From an uncultured Ruminococcus sp. (lineage in GTDB: Bacteria; Bacillota; Clostridia; Oscillospirales; Ruminococcaceae), in contig CALESG010000016.1 in the NCBI GenBank assembly GCA_937907215.1, positions 1-10,526 of the forward strand: 10,526 bases of DNA, read 5' to 3'. The stretch's first letter is position 1. Every line of letters starts with the position of its first letter. Positions 1-6,545 of this stretch are shown here, one piece after another. The translations under genes were made by a program, and so were the position numbers. The notes beneath the pieces were generated by a model, which was given only the letters and a program-made list of their open reading frames with translations, had not been told where the DNA came from and searched no databases.

Positions 1-2
1 AC

Positions 3-19
3 TGTGCATCTGATGCACA
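3..19. repeat. Perfect 17-bp inverted repeat of unknown role
   Basis: TGTGCATC-T-GATGCACA is a perfect palindrome around T11 near the left edge. No T-run follows it on either strand, so it does not look like an intrinsic terminator. It could be a regulator site or the 3' end of an upstream transcript's structure, but the upstream gene lies outside the window. Its function is unknown. Confidence 0.35.
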
Positions 20-74
20 ATCTTTGTGCGGTGTTGCCTAAACTTATTAAATTTATAAAAAAACTATCAATACA

Positions 75-102
75 TTGACATTTGATAAAAAAGTGCTATA
101 AT
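75..102 (+). promoter_or_regulatory. Sigma-A type promoter of the HAD phosphatase gene
   Basis: TTGACA at 75-80 and TATAAT at 97-102 are both consensus hexamers, separated by 16 bp, with an extended -10 TGC directly before the -10 box. Transcription should begin near 109. The promoter overlaps the upstream end of the open frame, so the true start codon must lie downstream. Confidence 0.8.
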
Positions 103-111
103 TATAACATG

Positions 112-117
112 AAAGGG
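112..117 (+). promoter_or_regulatory. Ribosome binding site that decides a TTG start
   Basis: AAAGGG, followed by a 9-base gap, precedes the TTG codon at 127. It supports TTG127 over the upstream in-frame starts at 82 (TTG, inside the promoter) and 109 (ATG, no upstream ribosome site and at the predicted transcript start). Confidence 0.55.
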
Positions 118-126
118 ATGATAGTT

Positions 127-780
127 TTGCGTTATAAACTTGCTGTATTTGATATGGATGGAACTATTTTAAATACACTTGAAGACTTGGCTGCAAGTGT
201 AAATTACGCTCTTGATAAGAGCGGTTATCCACTGCGTTCTATTGATGAAGTTTGCAATTTCGTTGGCAATGGAATAAGAAAGCTGATTGAACGCAGCGTT
301 CCATATGGAACAGATATAAAAGATATAGATATTGTTCATGAACACTTTACTTCATACTACAAAGAACATTGTGCCGATACAACACAACCATATGAAGGGA
401 TAGTTAAGCTTATGGATACTCTTCATGAAAATGGCTATAAAACTGCTGTTGTATCAAATAAGGCAGATTATGCAGTTCAAGAATTATGTAAAGAATATTT
501 TAATGGGAAATTTGATATGGCAGCAGGTGAACAACAGCCTAGGTATCAAAAAAAGCCGGCACCTGACCTTGTAAATTTAGTTATGGAAACACTTGGTGTT
601 TCAAATAATGATACTGTATATATAGGCGACTCTGATGTTGATATAATGACTGCTGTTAATTCTAATGTCGATTGTATATCAGTTGATTGGGGATTTCGCA
701 GCCGTGAATTTCTTATAGAAAACGGTGCAGGCACAATAGTATCGTCTGTTTGTGAACTTGAAGAACTTTTGTTATCATAA
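127..780 (+). CDS. HAD-superfamily hydrolase, phosphoglycolate phosphatase-like
   Basis: Predicted cytoplasmic phosphatase of 217 residues, counting from TTG127. The HAD motifs appear in order: motif I DMDGT near residues 9-13 (the first Asp is the nucleophile, the second the acid/base); a cap domain of the helical C1 type in roughly residues 20-90; motif II in AVVSNK; the motif III lysine in QKKPAPD; and motif IV GDSDVD, which binds magnesium. The layout and length match the Gph/phosphoglycolate phosphatase subfamily (usually 210-230 residues). The same fold includes pyrophosphatases (PpaX) and sugar phosphatases, so the true substrate is not fixed. The frame is open from 82, but that start lies inside the promoter. 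TTG127 has a ribosome site at 112-117 and places the motif I at the usual distance from the N-terminus; ATG109 and ATG118 are alternatives. It is a separate transcription unit unrelated to the sucrose genes. Confident on family, low on substrate. Confidence 0.85.
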   Translation: MRYKLAVFDMDGTILNTLEDLAASVNYALDKSGYPLRSIDEVCNFVGNGIRKLIERSVPYGTDIKDIDIVHEHFTSYYKEHCADTTQPYEGIVKLMDTLHENGYKTAVVSNKADYAVQELCKEYFNGKFDMAAGEQQPRYQKKPAPDLVNLVMETLGVSNNDTVYIGDSDVDIMTAVNSNVDCISVDWGFRSREFLIENGAGTIVSSVCELEELLLS

Positions 781-858
781 TTTTTTTATGGATATAACTA
801 TATAAAAAAGATAAATATTGTTAAAATGCAAATAAACTGTTAATATATGAATGTATAC

Positions 859-887
859 TTGACATTTATAATATTGTGTGGTATACT
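859..887 (+). promoter_or_regulatory. Promoter of the tRNA-Leu gene
   Basis: TTGACA at 859-864 and TATACT at 882-887 are separated by 17 bp, with TGG as an extended -10. The predicted start near 894 leaves a leader of about 19 bases before the mature tRNA. The rest of 781-858 is A/T-rich and holds no gene I can support. Confidence 0.75.
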
Positions 888-912
888 TATTAGTGTTGTT
901 AATATTTTTATT

Positions 913-999
913 GCCGCTGTGGTGGAATAGGCAGACACAAGGGACTTAAAATCCCTCGGAGTAAAATCCGTACCGGTTCAAGTCCGGTCAGCGGCACCA
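913..999 (+). tRNA. tRNA-Leu, anticodon UAA
   Basis: An 87-base class II tRNA with an encoded 3' CCA (997-999). The acceptor stem GCCGCTG (913-919) pairs with CAGCGGC (989-995), followed by discriminator A996. The anticodon stem AGGGA/TCCCT (940-944, 952-956) encloses a 7-base loop with anticodon TAA at 947-949, reading UUA and UUG leucine codons. The long variable arm (957-970, CGGA pairing with TCCG) is typical of Leu tRNAs. The T arm ACCGG-TTCAAGT-CCGGT spans 972-988. A39-type A's follow the anticodon. It has its own promoter and terminator, so it is a single-gene transcript. Confidence 0.97.
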
Positions 1000-1000
1000 T

Positions 1001-1043
1001 AAAATGCACTCTTGTTTTGATATAAAATAGGAGTGCATTTTTT
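1001..1043 (+). terminator. Rho-independent terminator after tRNA-Leu
   Basis: AAAATGCACTC (1001-1011) pairs perfectly with GAGTGCATTTT (1031-1041) and the run of T continues to 1043. The loop is 19 bases and may close further through TTTT/AAAA pairing. Because the left arm begins with A's, it could also work on the minus strand as a second barrier behind the convergent repressor gene. Confidence 0.8.
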
Positions 1044-1050
1044 GTATAAT

Positions 1051-1086
1051 GAAAGAAAAAATTCAGCCGACTTGAAAAGTCGGCTG
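1051..1086 (-). terminator. Rho-independent terminator of the LacI-family gene
   Basis: CAGCCGACTT (1064-1073) and AAGTCGGCTG (1077-1086) form a 10-bp GC-rich stem with a 3-base loop. On the minus strand the stem is followed by AATTTTTTCTTTC (1063-1051), a proper U-tract. It lies about 20 bases beyond the repressor stop codon. Confidence 0.88.
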
Positions 1087-1089
1087 TTT

Positions 1090-1111
1090 GCGTTTATATA
1101 GCGTTTATATA
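1090..1111. repeat. Tandem 11-bp repeat at the repressor gene's 3' end
   Basis: GCGTTTATATA occurs twice head to tail (1090-1100 and 1101-1111). The second copy contains the repressor's stop codon (TAA, minus strand, 1107-1105); the first lies between the stop and the terminator. It is probably a small duplication with no effect on the protein. Confidence 0.6.
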
Positions 1112-2130
1112 GAAGTATCCCTGCGAATCAATATAGGTGTAACGACCTTGTGAATCGGTTCTGCAAGGGGAGTTGGACGACGTTTCTTCCTTTCGTTCAT
1201 TTGTCTGACAAGCAGTTCCATTGCTTCATTTGCGATTACTTCGATCTGCTGTCCTACTGTGCTTATAGGAATGATTGCTTCTTTTGAGATAGGTGAGTTG
1301 TCAAATCCAACGATCTTGTATCGGTCGGGCAGACAACCATATTTTTTCATTATAATATTCAGAAGAATATTGGCATGAGTATCATTGGGCATAAAAACCC
1401 CTACTTTTTTATCAGAGTACAGTTCTTCCAGTTCTTGAAAAAGTTTGGTTATACCGGCATAATTCTCCTCAAAATTGTTTCCGAATTCTGTTAGAACAAG
1501 CCTGTGATCGATATCATGTTTCGTACAGAAATCTGTGAATCCCTGAATTCTTCCATATGACGGAATTTCCGGAGTCAGATGAGAATTCACATGAATCACA
1601 ATATCACAACCGCTTTTTACAAGCAGACTTGCTGCCTGAACAGCTCCCATATAGTTATCTGTATTTACACTGCAAATGAATTTGTCCTCACGTTCGATCG
1701 CTACAATCGGAATATTGTATGAAGCCAATTCTTCCGACGGAATGGTATGACTTAATATTATCAGACCTTCGATATTATAAGAAATCAATTCACTAATGTA
1801 TTTTCGTTCTGTTTCTTTATGATCATTTCCTGCAAAAACGATAAATTTATAACCGCTTTTTTCATATGTTGAAATAATTTGATTCAGCATTTCTGAATAA
1901 TAGTGCATATAAAGATTTGGAATTATAACTCCAACAATTTCGGTTTTTCCGTTTGCAAGAACTTTGGCAAGTTTGTTTTCATGGTAATCCAGTGCTTTTA
2001 ATGCTTCAGCAATTTTTTCCTGATTTTCAAGCGTAAGTGAATCAGGGTTATTAAAGTATCTGGAAATAGTTGTTTTAGAGAATCCTGTATATTCTGCAAT
2101 ATCTGCAAATGTCACTTTTTTCTTACTCAT
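1105..2130 (-). CDS. LacI-family repressor, probable regulator of the sucrose operon
   Basis: A 341-residue DNA-binding regulator. The N-terminal helix-turn-helix covers about residues 6-27 (VTFADIAEYTG, then recognition segment FSKTTISRYFN). A hinge helix follows at about 51-60 (ENKLAKVLAN, with Leu58 at the lever position), then a periplasmic-binding-like effector domain from about 64 to the end, with the late GFDNSPI motif. ATG2130 is chosen because AGGAG lies at 2144-2140 with a 9-base gap. The frame is open to 2184, but that stretch is the gene's own promoter. The gene is divergent from the sugar operon and paired palindromes lie between them, so it very likely represses that operon and is released by sucrose, fructose or a phosphorylated product. 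The effector is inferred from context only. A ScrR-like role is the best guess; I do not assign a symbol. Confidence 0.92.
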   Translation of the reverse strand: MSKKKVTFADIAEYTGFSKTTISRYFNNPDSLTLENQEKIAEALKALDYHENKLAKVLANGKTEIVGVIIPNLYMHYYSEMLNQIISTYEKSGYKFIVFAGNDHKETERKYISELISYNIEGLIILSHTIPSEELASYNIPIVAIEREDKFICSVNTDNYMGAVQAASLLVKSGCDIVIHVNSHLTPEIPSYGRIQGFTDFCTKHDIDHRLVLTEFGNNFEENYAGITKLFQELEELYSDKKVGVFMPNDTHANILLNIIMKKYGCLPDRYKIVGFDNSPISKEAIIPISTVGQQIEVIANEAMELLVRQMNERKKRRPTPLAEPIHKVVTPILIRRDTSI

Positions 2131-2139
2131 AATATCATG

Positions 2140-2145
2140 CTCCTT
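2140..2145 (-). promoter_or_regulatory. Ribosome binding site fixing the repressor start at 2130
   Basis: On the minus strand AAGGAG (2145-2140) stands nine bases before ATG2130. The longer open frame beginning at 2184 has no such site and would start within the promoter. Confidence 0.75.
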
Positions 2146-2155
2146 TATTTCTTTA

Positions 2156-2184
2156 ATTATAGCACTTTCTTCTTGCAATTGCAA
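2156..2184 (-). promoter_or_regulatory. Promoter of the LacI-family repressor gene
   Basis: Read on the minus strand: TTGCAA (2184-2179) as -35, a 17-bp spacer, and TATAAT (2161-2156) as -10, preceded by the extended TGC. Transcription should begin near 2149, giving a short leader of about 19 bases. The -35 lies within the 12-bp palindrome TTGCAATTGCAA (2173-2184). A pair of operator-like palindromes stands just upstream (2190-2213), a position that allows autoregulation or loop formation. Confidence 0.75.
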
Positions 2185-2189
2185 CAGAA

Positions 2190-2213
2190 TAACCGGTTAC
2201 ATAACCGGTTTTG
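2190..2213. promoter_or_regulatory. Paired operator, repressor-gene side
   Basis: Two copies of the palindrome AACCGGTT (2191-2198 and 2203-2210) have centres at 2194.5 and 2206.5, exactly 12 bp apart. The CG-centred dyad is the usual form of LacI-family operators. The pair lies directly upstream of the repressor -35 and about 65 bp upstream of the operon -35. It matches the pair at 2312-2339 in core and spacing. Binding by the neighbouring LacI protein is inferred. Confidence 0.75.
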
Positions 2214-2275
2214 TGAAAAGTGAACAAATTGATATATGCTTCTTTATACTTTCTGATGAAATTTCAAAATATCTC

Positions 2276-2304
2276 TTGACAAACGCTATGATTTGTATTA
2301 TGAT
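2276..2304 (+). promoter_or_regulatory. Promoter of the sucrose operon
   Basis: TTGACA (2276-2281), a 17-bp spacer, and TATGAT (2299-2304, five of six consensus bases). The sequence just upstream of the -35 is A/T-rich. The predicted start is near 2311, so the operator pair begins essentially at the first transcribed bases, where a bound repressor would block initiation or escape. The leader before the first start codon is about 69 bases. Confidence 0.78.
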
Positions 2305-2311
2305 ATAAGCA

Positions 2312-2339
2312 TAAAGTAACCGGTTACTTTACCGGTTAA
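2312..2339. promoter_or_regulatory. Paired operator, sucrose-operon side
   Basis: TAAAGTAACCGGTTACTTTA (2312-2331) is a perfect 20-bp palindrome centred at 2321.5. A second, imperfect dyad around ACCGGT (TTTACCGGTTAA, 2328-2339) is centred at 2333.5, again 12 bp away. Core and spacing copy the pair at 2190-2213; the midpoints of the two pairs are 127 bp apart. Its place just after the predicted transcription start suggests direct repression of the operon. Confidence 0.82.
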
Positions 2340-2379
2340 CAAGAAAACGAAAATGTACCATATCAAATAAGGAGGGCTT

Positions 2380-3702
2380 ATGAAAAAGAAATTGATTTGT
2401 GCTATGTTTGCATTTTCAATAGCAACAGTTTGTATGACAGGCTGTGCAAAAAACATCAAGCCGGGTGAAATAGACGGCTATGATGAGGGCGAACAATATT
2501 TAAACATTTGGGTACACAGTATAGAGGAAACACCTGAGGGTGAGGCTTATCGTGATGCAGTAAAAGGATTTAACGATGCATATAATGGGAAATATTTCGC
2601 AGATATTGAGTTTATTCCCAGAAACGACAGTGGCGGAGGTTATTCCGATAAGGTGAACGCATCGGTTTTGTCAGGAGATCTGCCTGATGTTTTGACAGTT
2701 GACGGACCGAATATTGCCGCATATGCTGCAAATGGCATTATCCAGCCTCTTGCACCTCTTAGCGATGAAGAAAGAAATGAATATCTTGATTCTATTATTG
2801 AGCAAGGCACTTATAATGATCAGCTTTATGCATTGGGAGCAATGGAATCTAGTGTTGGACTGTACTACAATAAGGATATTATTGCAGAGGCAGGAATCAA
2901 AATTCCTGATCCTGACGAGCCTTGGACATTTACGGAATTCATTGAGATTCTTGAACAGCTGAAACCGATTATGGACAGTAAAAACGGTTATCCGTTGGAT
3001 ATGACGTTTCCTGTTGGTGAGGCAAGCATTTATTATTATGCACCATTTGTATGGTCAAACGGCGGCGACTTTGTAAGTGAAGACGGTCTGACAGTAGATG
3101 GCATTTTTAATTCTTCAGAAAATGCTTCGGCAATGAATTATTTTAAAGGTCTGGTTGATAAAAAATATATGTCAGCTGTTCCCATAGAAAATCTGTTTGA
3201 AAGCGGACGTGCAGCATTTAAATTTGACGGTGCATGGGAAGTGAATACGATTTATCAGAGTTATCCTGATGTTGATCTCGGCGTTGCACCGTATATTACC
3301 GGTGATAACTGGGACGGTGGAAATTATACGCCTACTGGTTCATGGACTTATGCAGCATCTTCTAATACTGAAAATATCGAAGGTGCAACAGAGCTTGTAA
3401 AATGGATGAGCGGTGTAGAAAGCGGACTAATGCTTTTTGAGAAAACGAAAAGCTTGCCGTCAACTTATAAAGCATATGAGCAGATAGATCTATTTTCAGA
3501 AGATGAAAACTACAAAGCACTTTATGAGCAGTTAAGGGATTATGGACACCCACGTCCAAAAACTCCGGCTTATCCGCAGCTTAGCTCCATGTTTCAGCAA
3601 TCTCTTGAAAATATTGCACTGAGTGGAAAAGATGCGAAAGAACAGCTTGATAAAGCGACAGAACGTATCAACGATAAACTTGAACGTTATATAAGGGGGT
3701 AA
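2380..3702 (+). CDS. Sugar ABC transporter substrate-binding lipoprotein
   Basis: A 440-residue extracellular binding protein of the SBP_bac_1/MalE-UgpB group (CUT1 family). The N-terminus is a lipoprotein signal: KKK, a hydrophobic stretch to about residue 19, and the lipobox MTGC with Cys22 as the lipidation site. The mature part has family hallmarks: NIWVHS at the first strand, SGDLPDVLTVDGPNIAAYAANGI, the YYNKDIIAEAGI segment, and a late GSWTYAASSNTENIEGATELVKWM region. Length is normal (about 400-450). AGGAGG (2370-2375) stands four bases before ATG2380. It is the first gene of the operon, under the operator pair. It should capture sucrose, perhaps also fructo-oligosaccharides, and deliver it to the two permeases. 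The ligand is inferred only from the downstream enzymes. Confidence 0.93.
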   Translation: MKKKLICAMFAFSIATVCMTGCAKNIKPGEIDGYDEGEQYLNIWVHSIEETPEGEAYRDAVKGFNDAYNGKYFADIEFIPRNDSGGGYSDKVNASVLSGDLPDVLTVDGPNIAAYAANGIIQPLAPLSDEERNEYLDSIIEQGTYNDQLYALGAMESSVGLYYNKDIIAEAGIKIPDPDEPWTFTEFIEILEQLKPIMDSKNGYPLDMTFPVGEASIYYYAPFVWSNGGDFVSEDGLTVDGIFNSSENASAMNYFKGLVDKKYMSAVPIENLFESGRAAFKFDGAWEVNTIYQSYPDVDLGVAPYITGDNWDGGNYTPTGSWTYAASSNTENIEGATELVKWMSGVESGLMLFEKTKSLPSTYKAYEQIDLFSEDENYKALYEQLRDYGHPRPKTPAYPQLSSMFQQSLENIALSGKDAKEQLDKATERINDKLERYIRG

Positions 3703-3706
3703 TGAT

Positions 3707-4588
3707 ATGAAAAAAAGGCGTTCCAATGCTGTTATGGGTATGTCATTTTTCACACCGGCATTGATTTTAATGATCGTATTTTTGTTTGTTCCAATGCTGC
3801 TGACGGTGATATACAGCTTTACAGATTACTTTGCATTAAGTCCTGATAATACACATTTTGTTGGAATTGAAAACTTTAAAAAAATATTTAAGGACGAACT
3901 CTTTACAAAATCCTTCTGGAACACAGTCGGATTCGTTGCAATTATTGTTCCGCTTCAGGGACTTGGTTCTTTAGGACTGGCACTTCTTGTAAATAAGGTA
4001 ACTCATTTCAAGAAATATTTTAAGGTAGCATTCTTTATTCCTGTTGTTATGTCACTGGCGGTCGTATCCACATTGTGGATGCAAATTTATAGTCCAGAGG
4101 GTATTATCAATACGATTCTTGGACATCTTGGAATTGATGCACAACCATTTATCCACAGTGCAAAACAAGCACTTCCTTCCATTGCAATTATGAGTGTATG
4201 GCAAGGTGTGGGGTATCAGATGATTATTTTCCTTGGAGGCTTGCAGGCAATAAATCCTGCACTCTATGAAGCTGCTGAAATGGATCACGCAAGTGCATGG
4301 CAAAAATTCAAAGATATAACTCTTCCCGAGCTTAAACCGCTTTGTATATTTGTGTTTATTACCATTACAATAGGTGCATTTCGTATGATCGTACAGCCAA
4401 TGGTAATGACAGGCGGTGGACCTTCAAATTCTACATATACTCTGGTATATGATATTTATGAAACAGGTACGGTGAACTGGGAGATCGGTCTTTCCTCGGC
4501 AATGGCAGTAGTATTTGTTGTGTTTGTAATAATTCTTACAATCATTCAGAATGTTCTAACACGGGATAAGGAGGAAAAGAAAAAATGA
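3707..4588 (+). CDS. Sugar ABC transporter permease 1 (MalF/UgpA type)
   Basis: A 293-residue inner membrane subunit with about six hydrophobic segments, roughly at residues 12-34, 70-98, 105-128, 156-180, 210-228 and 263-285. The cytoplasmic EAA loop that docks on the ATPase starts at Glu188 (EAAEMDHASAWQKFKDITLP). The usual glycine after the Asp is His here. AAGGGGG (3693-3699) lies seven bases before ATG3707, four bases after the preceding stop. It forms a heterodimer with the next gene product. It lacks the long N-terminal extension of enterobacterial MalF, as is normal for Gram-positive CUT1 systems. Confidence 0.93.
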   Translation: MKKRRSNAVMGMSFFTPALILMIVFLFVPMLLTVIYSFTDYFALSPDNTHFVGIENFKKIFKDELFTKSFWNTVGFVAIIVPLQGLGSLGLALLVNKVTHFKKYFKVAFFIPVVMSLAVVSTLWMQIYSPEGIINTILGHLGIDAQPFIHSAKQALPSIAIMSVWQGVGYQMIIFLGGLQAINPALYEAAEMDHASAWQKFKDITLPELKPLCIFVFITITIGAFRMIVQPMVMTGGGPSNSTYTLVYDIYETGTVNWEIGLSSAMAVVFVVFVIILTIIQNVLTRDKEEKKK

Positions 4589-5436
4589 AAACGAGATTCA
4601 AAAAAGTAAACGGCTGGGTTCTGACAGTTGTTATGTTGATTATGTCACTGTTCTTCTTGTTTCCGGTCGTATGGATGCTTGCCAATTCATTCAAGGGAGA
4701 TGCAGAGATCACTGCCGATATGAACTCCGCAGCTGCATTTATTCCTCCGACTTTGAATGGGGACTTCTTCGATAATTATATTACAATTATCACCGATACA
4801 AGCTTTTTGCGGTATATGCTTAACACACTGTTTTATGCGGCAGTTCTGATAATTCTAGGTATTGTAGTAAATGGCTTGGCAGGATATGCTCTTGCAAAAA
4901 TAAAATTTCCATTTGCGGATAAATGGCTGCTTATTATTATGATGCTGATGATAATTCCATCGGAAACTATCATCACGATCAATTTCCTGACAGTTGCTAA
5001 ATTGGGACTTTTGAATAATATTATTGGCTATGTTTTGCCTATGATAGTAAATCCATTTAATATTTTCCTATTCCGTCAGGTATTTGTAAGTTTGCCTGAT
5101 GATGTCTATGAAGCTGCTCAGCTTGATTATTGCAGTCCGCTGAAATATTTCTTTACAATGGTCTTGCCAATGTCAAAAACAGTTGTTGCAACTGTAAGTG
5201 TGTTCACGTTCCTTAGTGTATGGAATGACTATCTCTGGCCGTCACTGGTGTTCACATCAAGCGATTTGCTTACAGCTCAGATAGGTTTGAACTCTATCAC
5301 ATCAAACGATAACACAACAATGGGACAAACGCTTGCTGTAATAACTATGATCACGATTCCGGTAATTATAATTTATTCACTGTTCTCGAAGCAGATCGTC
5401 GAGGGCGTTGTATCAACAGGTTCTAAGGAGGGCTAA
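4585..5436 (+). CDS. Sugar ABC transporter permease 2 (MalG/UgpE type)
   Basis: A 283-residue inner membrane subunit with six predicted membrane segments, about residues 9-34, 76-104, 113-137, 142-166, 198-218 and 247-271. Its EAA loop begins at Glu176 (EAAQLDYCSPLKYFFTMVLP); the common Gly-Ala after Asp is Tyr-Cys. It carries the typical MalG-like region with FNIFLFRQVF just before the loop and the SVWNDYLWP segment. The start overlaps the previous stop as ATGA, which suggests translational coupling; AAGGAGG is at 4568-4574. It pairs with permease 1 to form the sugar channel. Confidence 0.93.
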   Translation: MKTRFKKVNGWVLTVVMLIMSLFFLFPVVWMLANSFKGDAEITADMNSAAAFIPPTLNGDFFDNYITIITDTSFLRYMLNTLFYAAVLIILGIVVNGLAGYALAKIKFPFADKWLLIIMMLMIIPSETIITINFLTVAKLGLLNNIIGYVLPMIVNPFNIFLFRQVFVSLPDDVYEAAQLDYCSPLKYFFTMVLPMSKTVVATVSVFTFLSVWNDYLWPSLVFTSSDLLTAQIGLNSITSNDNTTMGQTLAVITMITIPVIIIYSLFSKQIVEGVVSTGSKEG

Positions 5437-5439
5437 ATT

Positions 5440-6534
5440 ATGAGCTTTATTGAGATGAAAAATATCTGCAAAAAGTATGCAGGTGCAGAAAAAAACAGCG
5501 TTACAGACTTTAATCTTAACATAGAAGAAAAAGAATTTATTGCGTTTGTTGGACCTTCCGGCTGCGGGAAATCCACAACGCTCCGTATGATAGCAGGCTT
5601 TGAAGAAATCACTTCCGGTGAACTTAAAATAGGCGGAAAAGTGATGAACGAAACCGCTCCTCGTGACAGAGGAATTGCAATGGTATTCCAGAATTATGCT
5701 CTTTATCCACATATGACAGTGGAAAAGAATATTTCTTATGGTCTGAAAAATATGAAGGTTCCTGCTAATGAGATCAAGAAGAAGGTTGATTGGGCAATTA
5801 AAATTCTTGGACTGGAGGAGTACCGCAAAAGAAAACCGAAGAATCTTTCCGGCGGTCAGCGTCAAAGAGTGGCTCTTGGACGTGCAATTGTGAAAAATCA
5901 GAAAGTATTTCTCATGGATGAACCTCTTTCCAATTTGGATGCAAAGCTGAGAGTCAGCATGAGAAATGAAATAAGCAAGCTTCATAGAGAACTTGGAAGT
6001 ACGACAATTTATGTTACTCACGATCAGGTTGAAGCTATGACAATGGCTGACAGAATCGTTATCATGAAGGACGGCGTTGTGCAGCAAGTTGGCAAGCCGA
6101 TGGAACTTTACGAGCATCCTGTAAATAAATTTGTTGCCGGTTTTATCGGTTCACCCCAGATGAATTTTTATGATGTTACAATAAGCGGCAATACGGTTCA
6201 ATTTGCAGATGGAAGCAAGATAATTCTTCCCGAAAACATCATTGCAAAACTTGGCGGTAAAAAAGACGGTCTTATACTTGGAATAAGGGGAGAGGATATA
6301 AAACTTGATTCTCAAAATCTTGATCTATACAATAATTCCGTACAGCACGCTGTTGTAGAGAATACCGAAGTTATGGGCAACGAGAATAATCTTTATTTTA
6401 CATTCGGCGGAGTTACTACAGTTGCAAGAGTATCAAAATATGAGATAAGCAAAGTTGGCGACAAGATTGATTTTGTATTTTCACCTGCACGAATTCATTT
6501 CTTTGATAAGACAACAGAAGAAAGTCTGTTTTAA
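5440..6534 (+). CDS. Sugar ABC transporter ATPase, MsmK/UgpC type
   Basis: A 364-residue cytoplasmic ATPase that powers the importer. Motifs in order: Walker A GPSGCGKST (residues 38-46), Q-loop Gln84 in VFQNYALYPHM, signature LSGGQ (136-140), Walker B ending LMDEP (Asp160, Glu161), D-loop SNLDAKL and H-loop His194 in YVTHDQ. The C-terminal third, from about 240, is the OB/TOBE regulatory domain typical of CUT1 ATPases, with the IRGEDI motif. AAGGAGGG (5425-5432) is seven bases before ATG5440. Many Gram-positive genomes share a single MsmK between several sugar importers and encode it apart. Here the ATPase sits within the operon between permease and enzyme genes, so the transporter is self-sufficient. 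It may still serve other importers. Confidence 0.95.
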   Translation: MSFIEMKNICKKYAGAEKNSVTDFNLNIEEKEFIAFVGPSGCGKSTTLRMIAGFEEITSGELKIGGKVMNETAPRDRGIAMVFQNYALYPHMTVEKNISYGLKNMKVPANEIKKKVDWAIKILGLEEYRKRKPKNLSGGQRQRVALGRAIVKNQKVFLMDEPLSNLDAKLRVSMRNEISKLHRELGSTTIYVTHDQVEAMTMADRIVIMKDGVVQQVGKPMELYEHPVNKFVAGFIGSPQMNFYDVTISGNTVQFADGSKIILPENIIAKLGGKKDGLILGIRGEDIKLDSQNLDLYNNSVQHAVVENTEVMGNENNLYFTFGGVTTVARVSKYEISKVGDKIDFVFSPARIHFFDKTTEESLF

Positions 6535-6545
6535 GGAGGTACAGT

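Noticed and set aside
782..809. A/T-only inverted repeat after the HAD gene as a terminator
   Set aside because: TTTTTTAT and ATAAAAAA can pair, but the stem has no GC pair and no clean U-tract. It may still end transcription weakly, but I would not call it.
1017..1050. TTGATA and TATAAT as a possible plus-strand promoter after the tRNA terminator
   Set aside because: The spacer would be 22 bp, and the only thing downstream on that strand is the antisense of the repressor gene.
2211..2275. CcpA cre site upstream of the sucrose operon
   Set aside because: TGAAAAGTGAACAA and the palindrome TGAAATTTCA (2257-2266) resemble parts of cre, but neither has the central CG with both arms. No convincing cre was found in 2131-2379.
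3297..3304. ACCGGT inside the binding-protein gene as an internal operator
   Set aside because: It encodes Thr-Gly, the same hexamer recurs at other Thr-Gly codons (e.g. near 6813 and 8596), and no paired dyad at 12 bp is present.
5413..6117. 234-codon open frame on the minus strand opposite the ATPase gene
   Set aside because: It is fully overlapped by a gene with all ABC ATPase motifs, and its translation is rich in Cys, His and Phe without any recognisable domain. It is a shadow frame.
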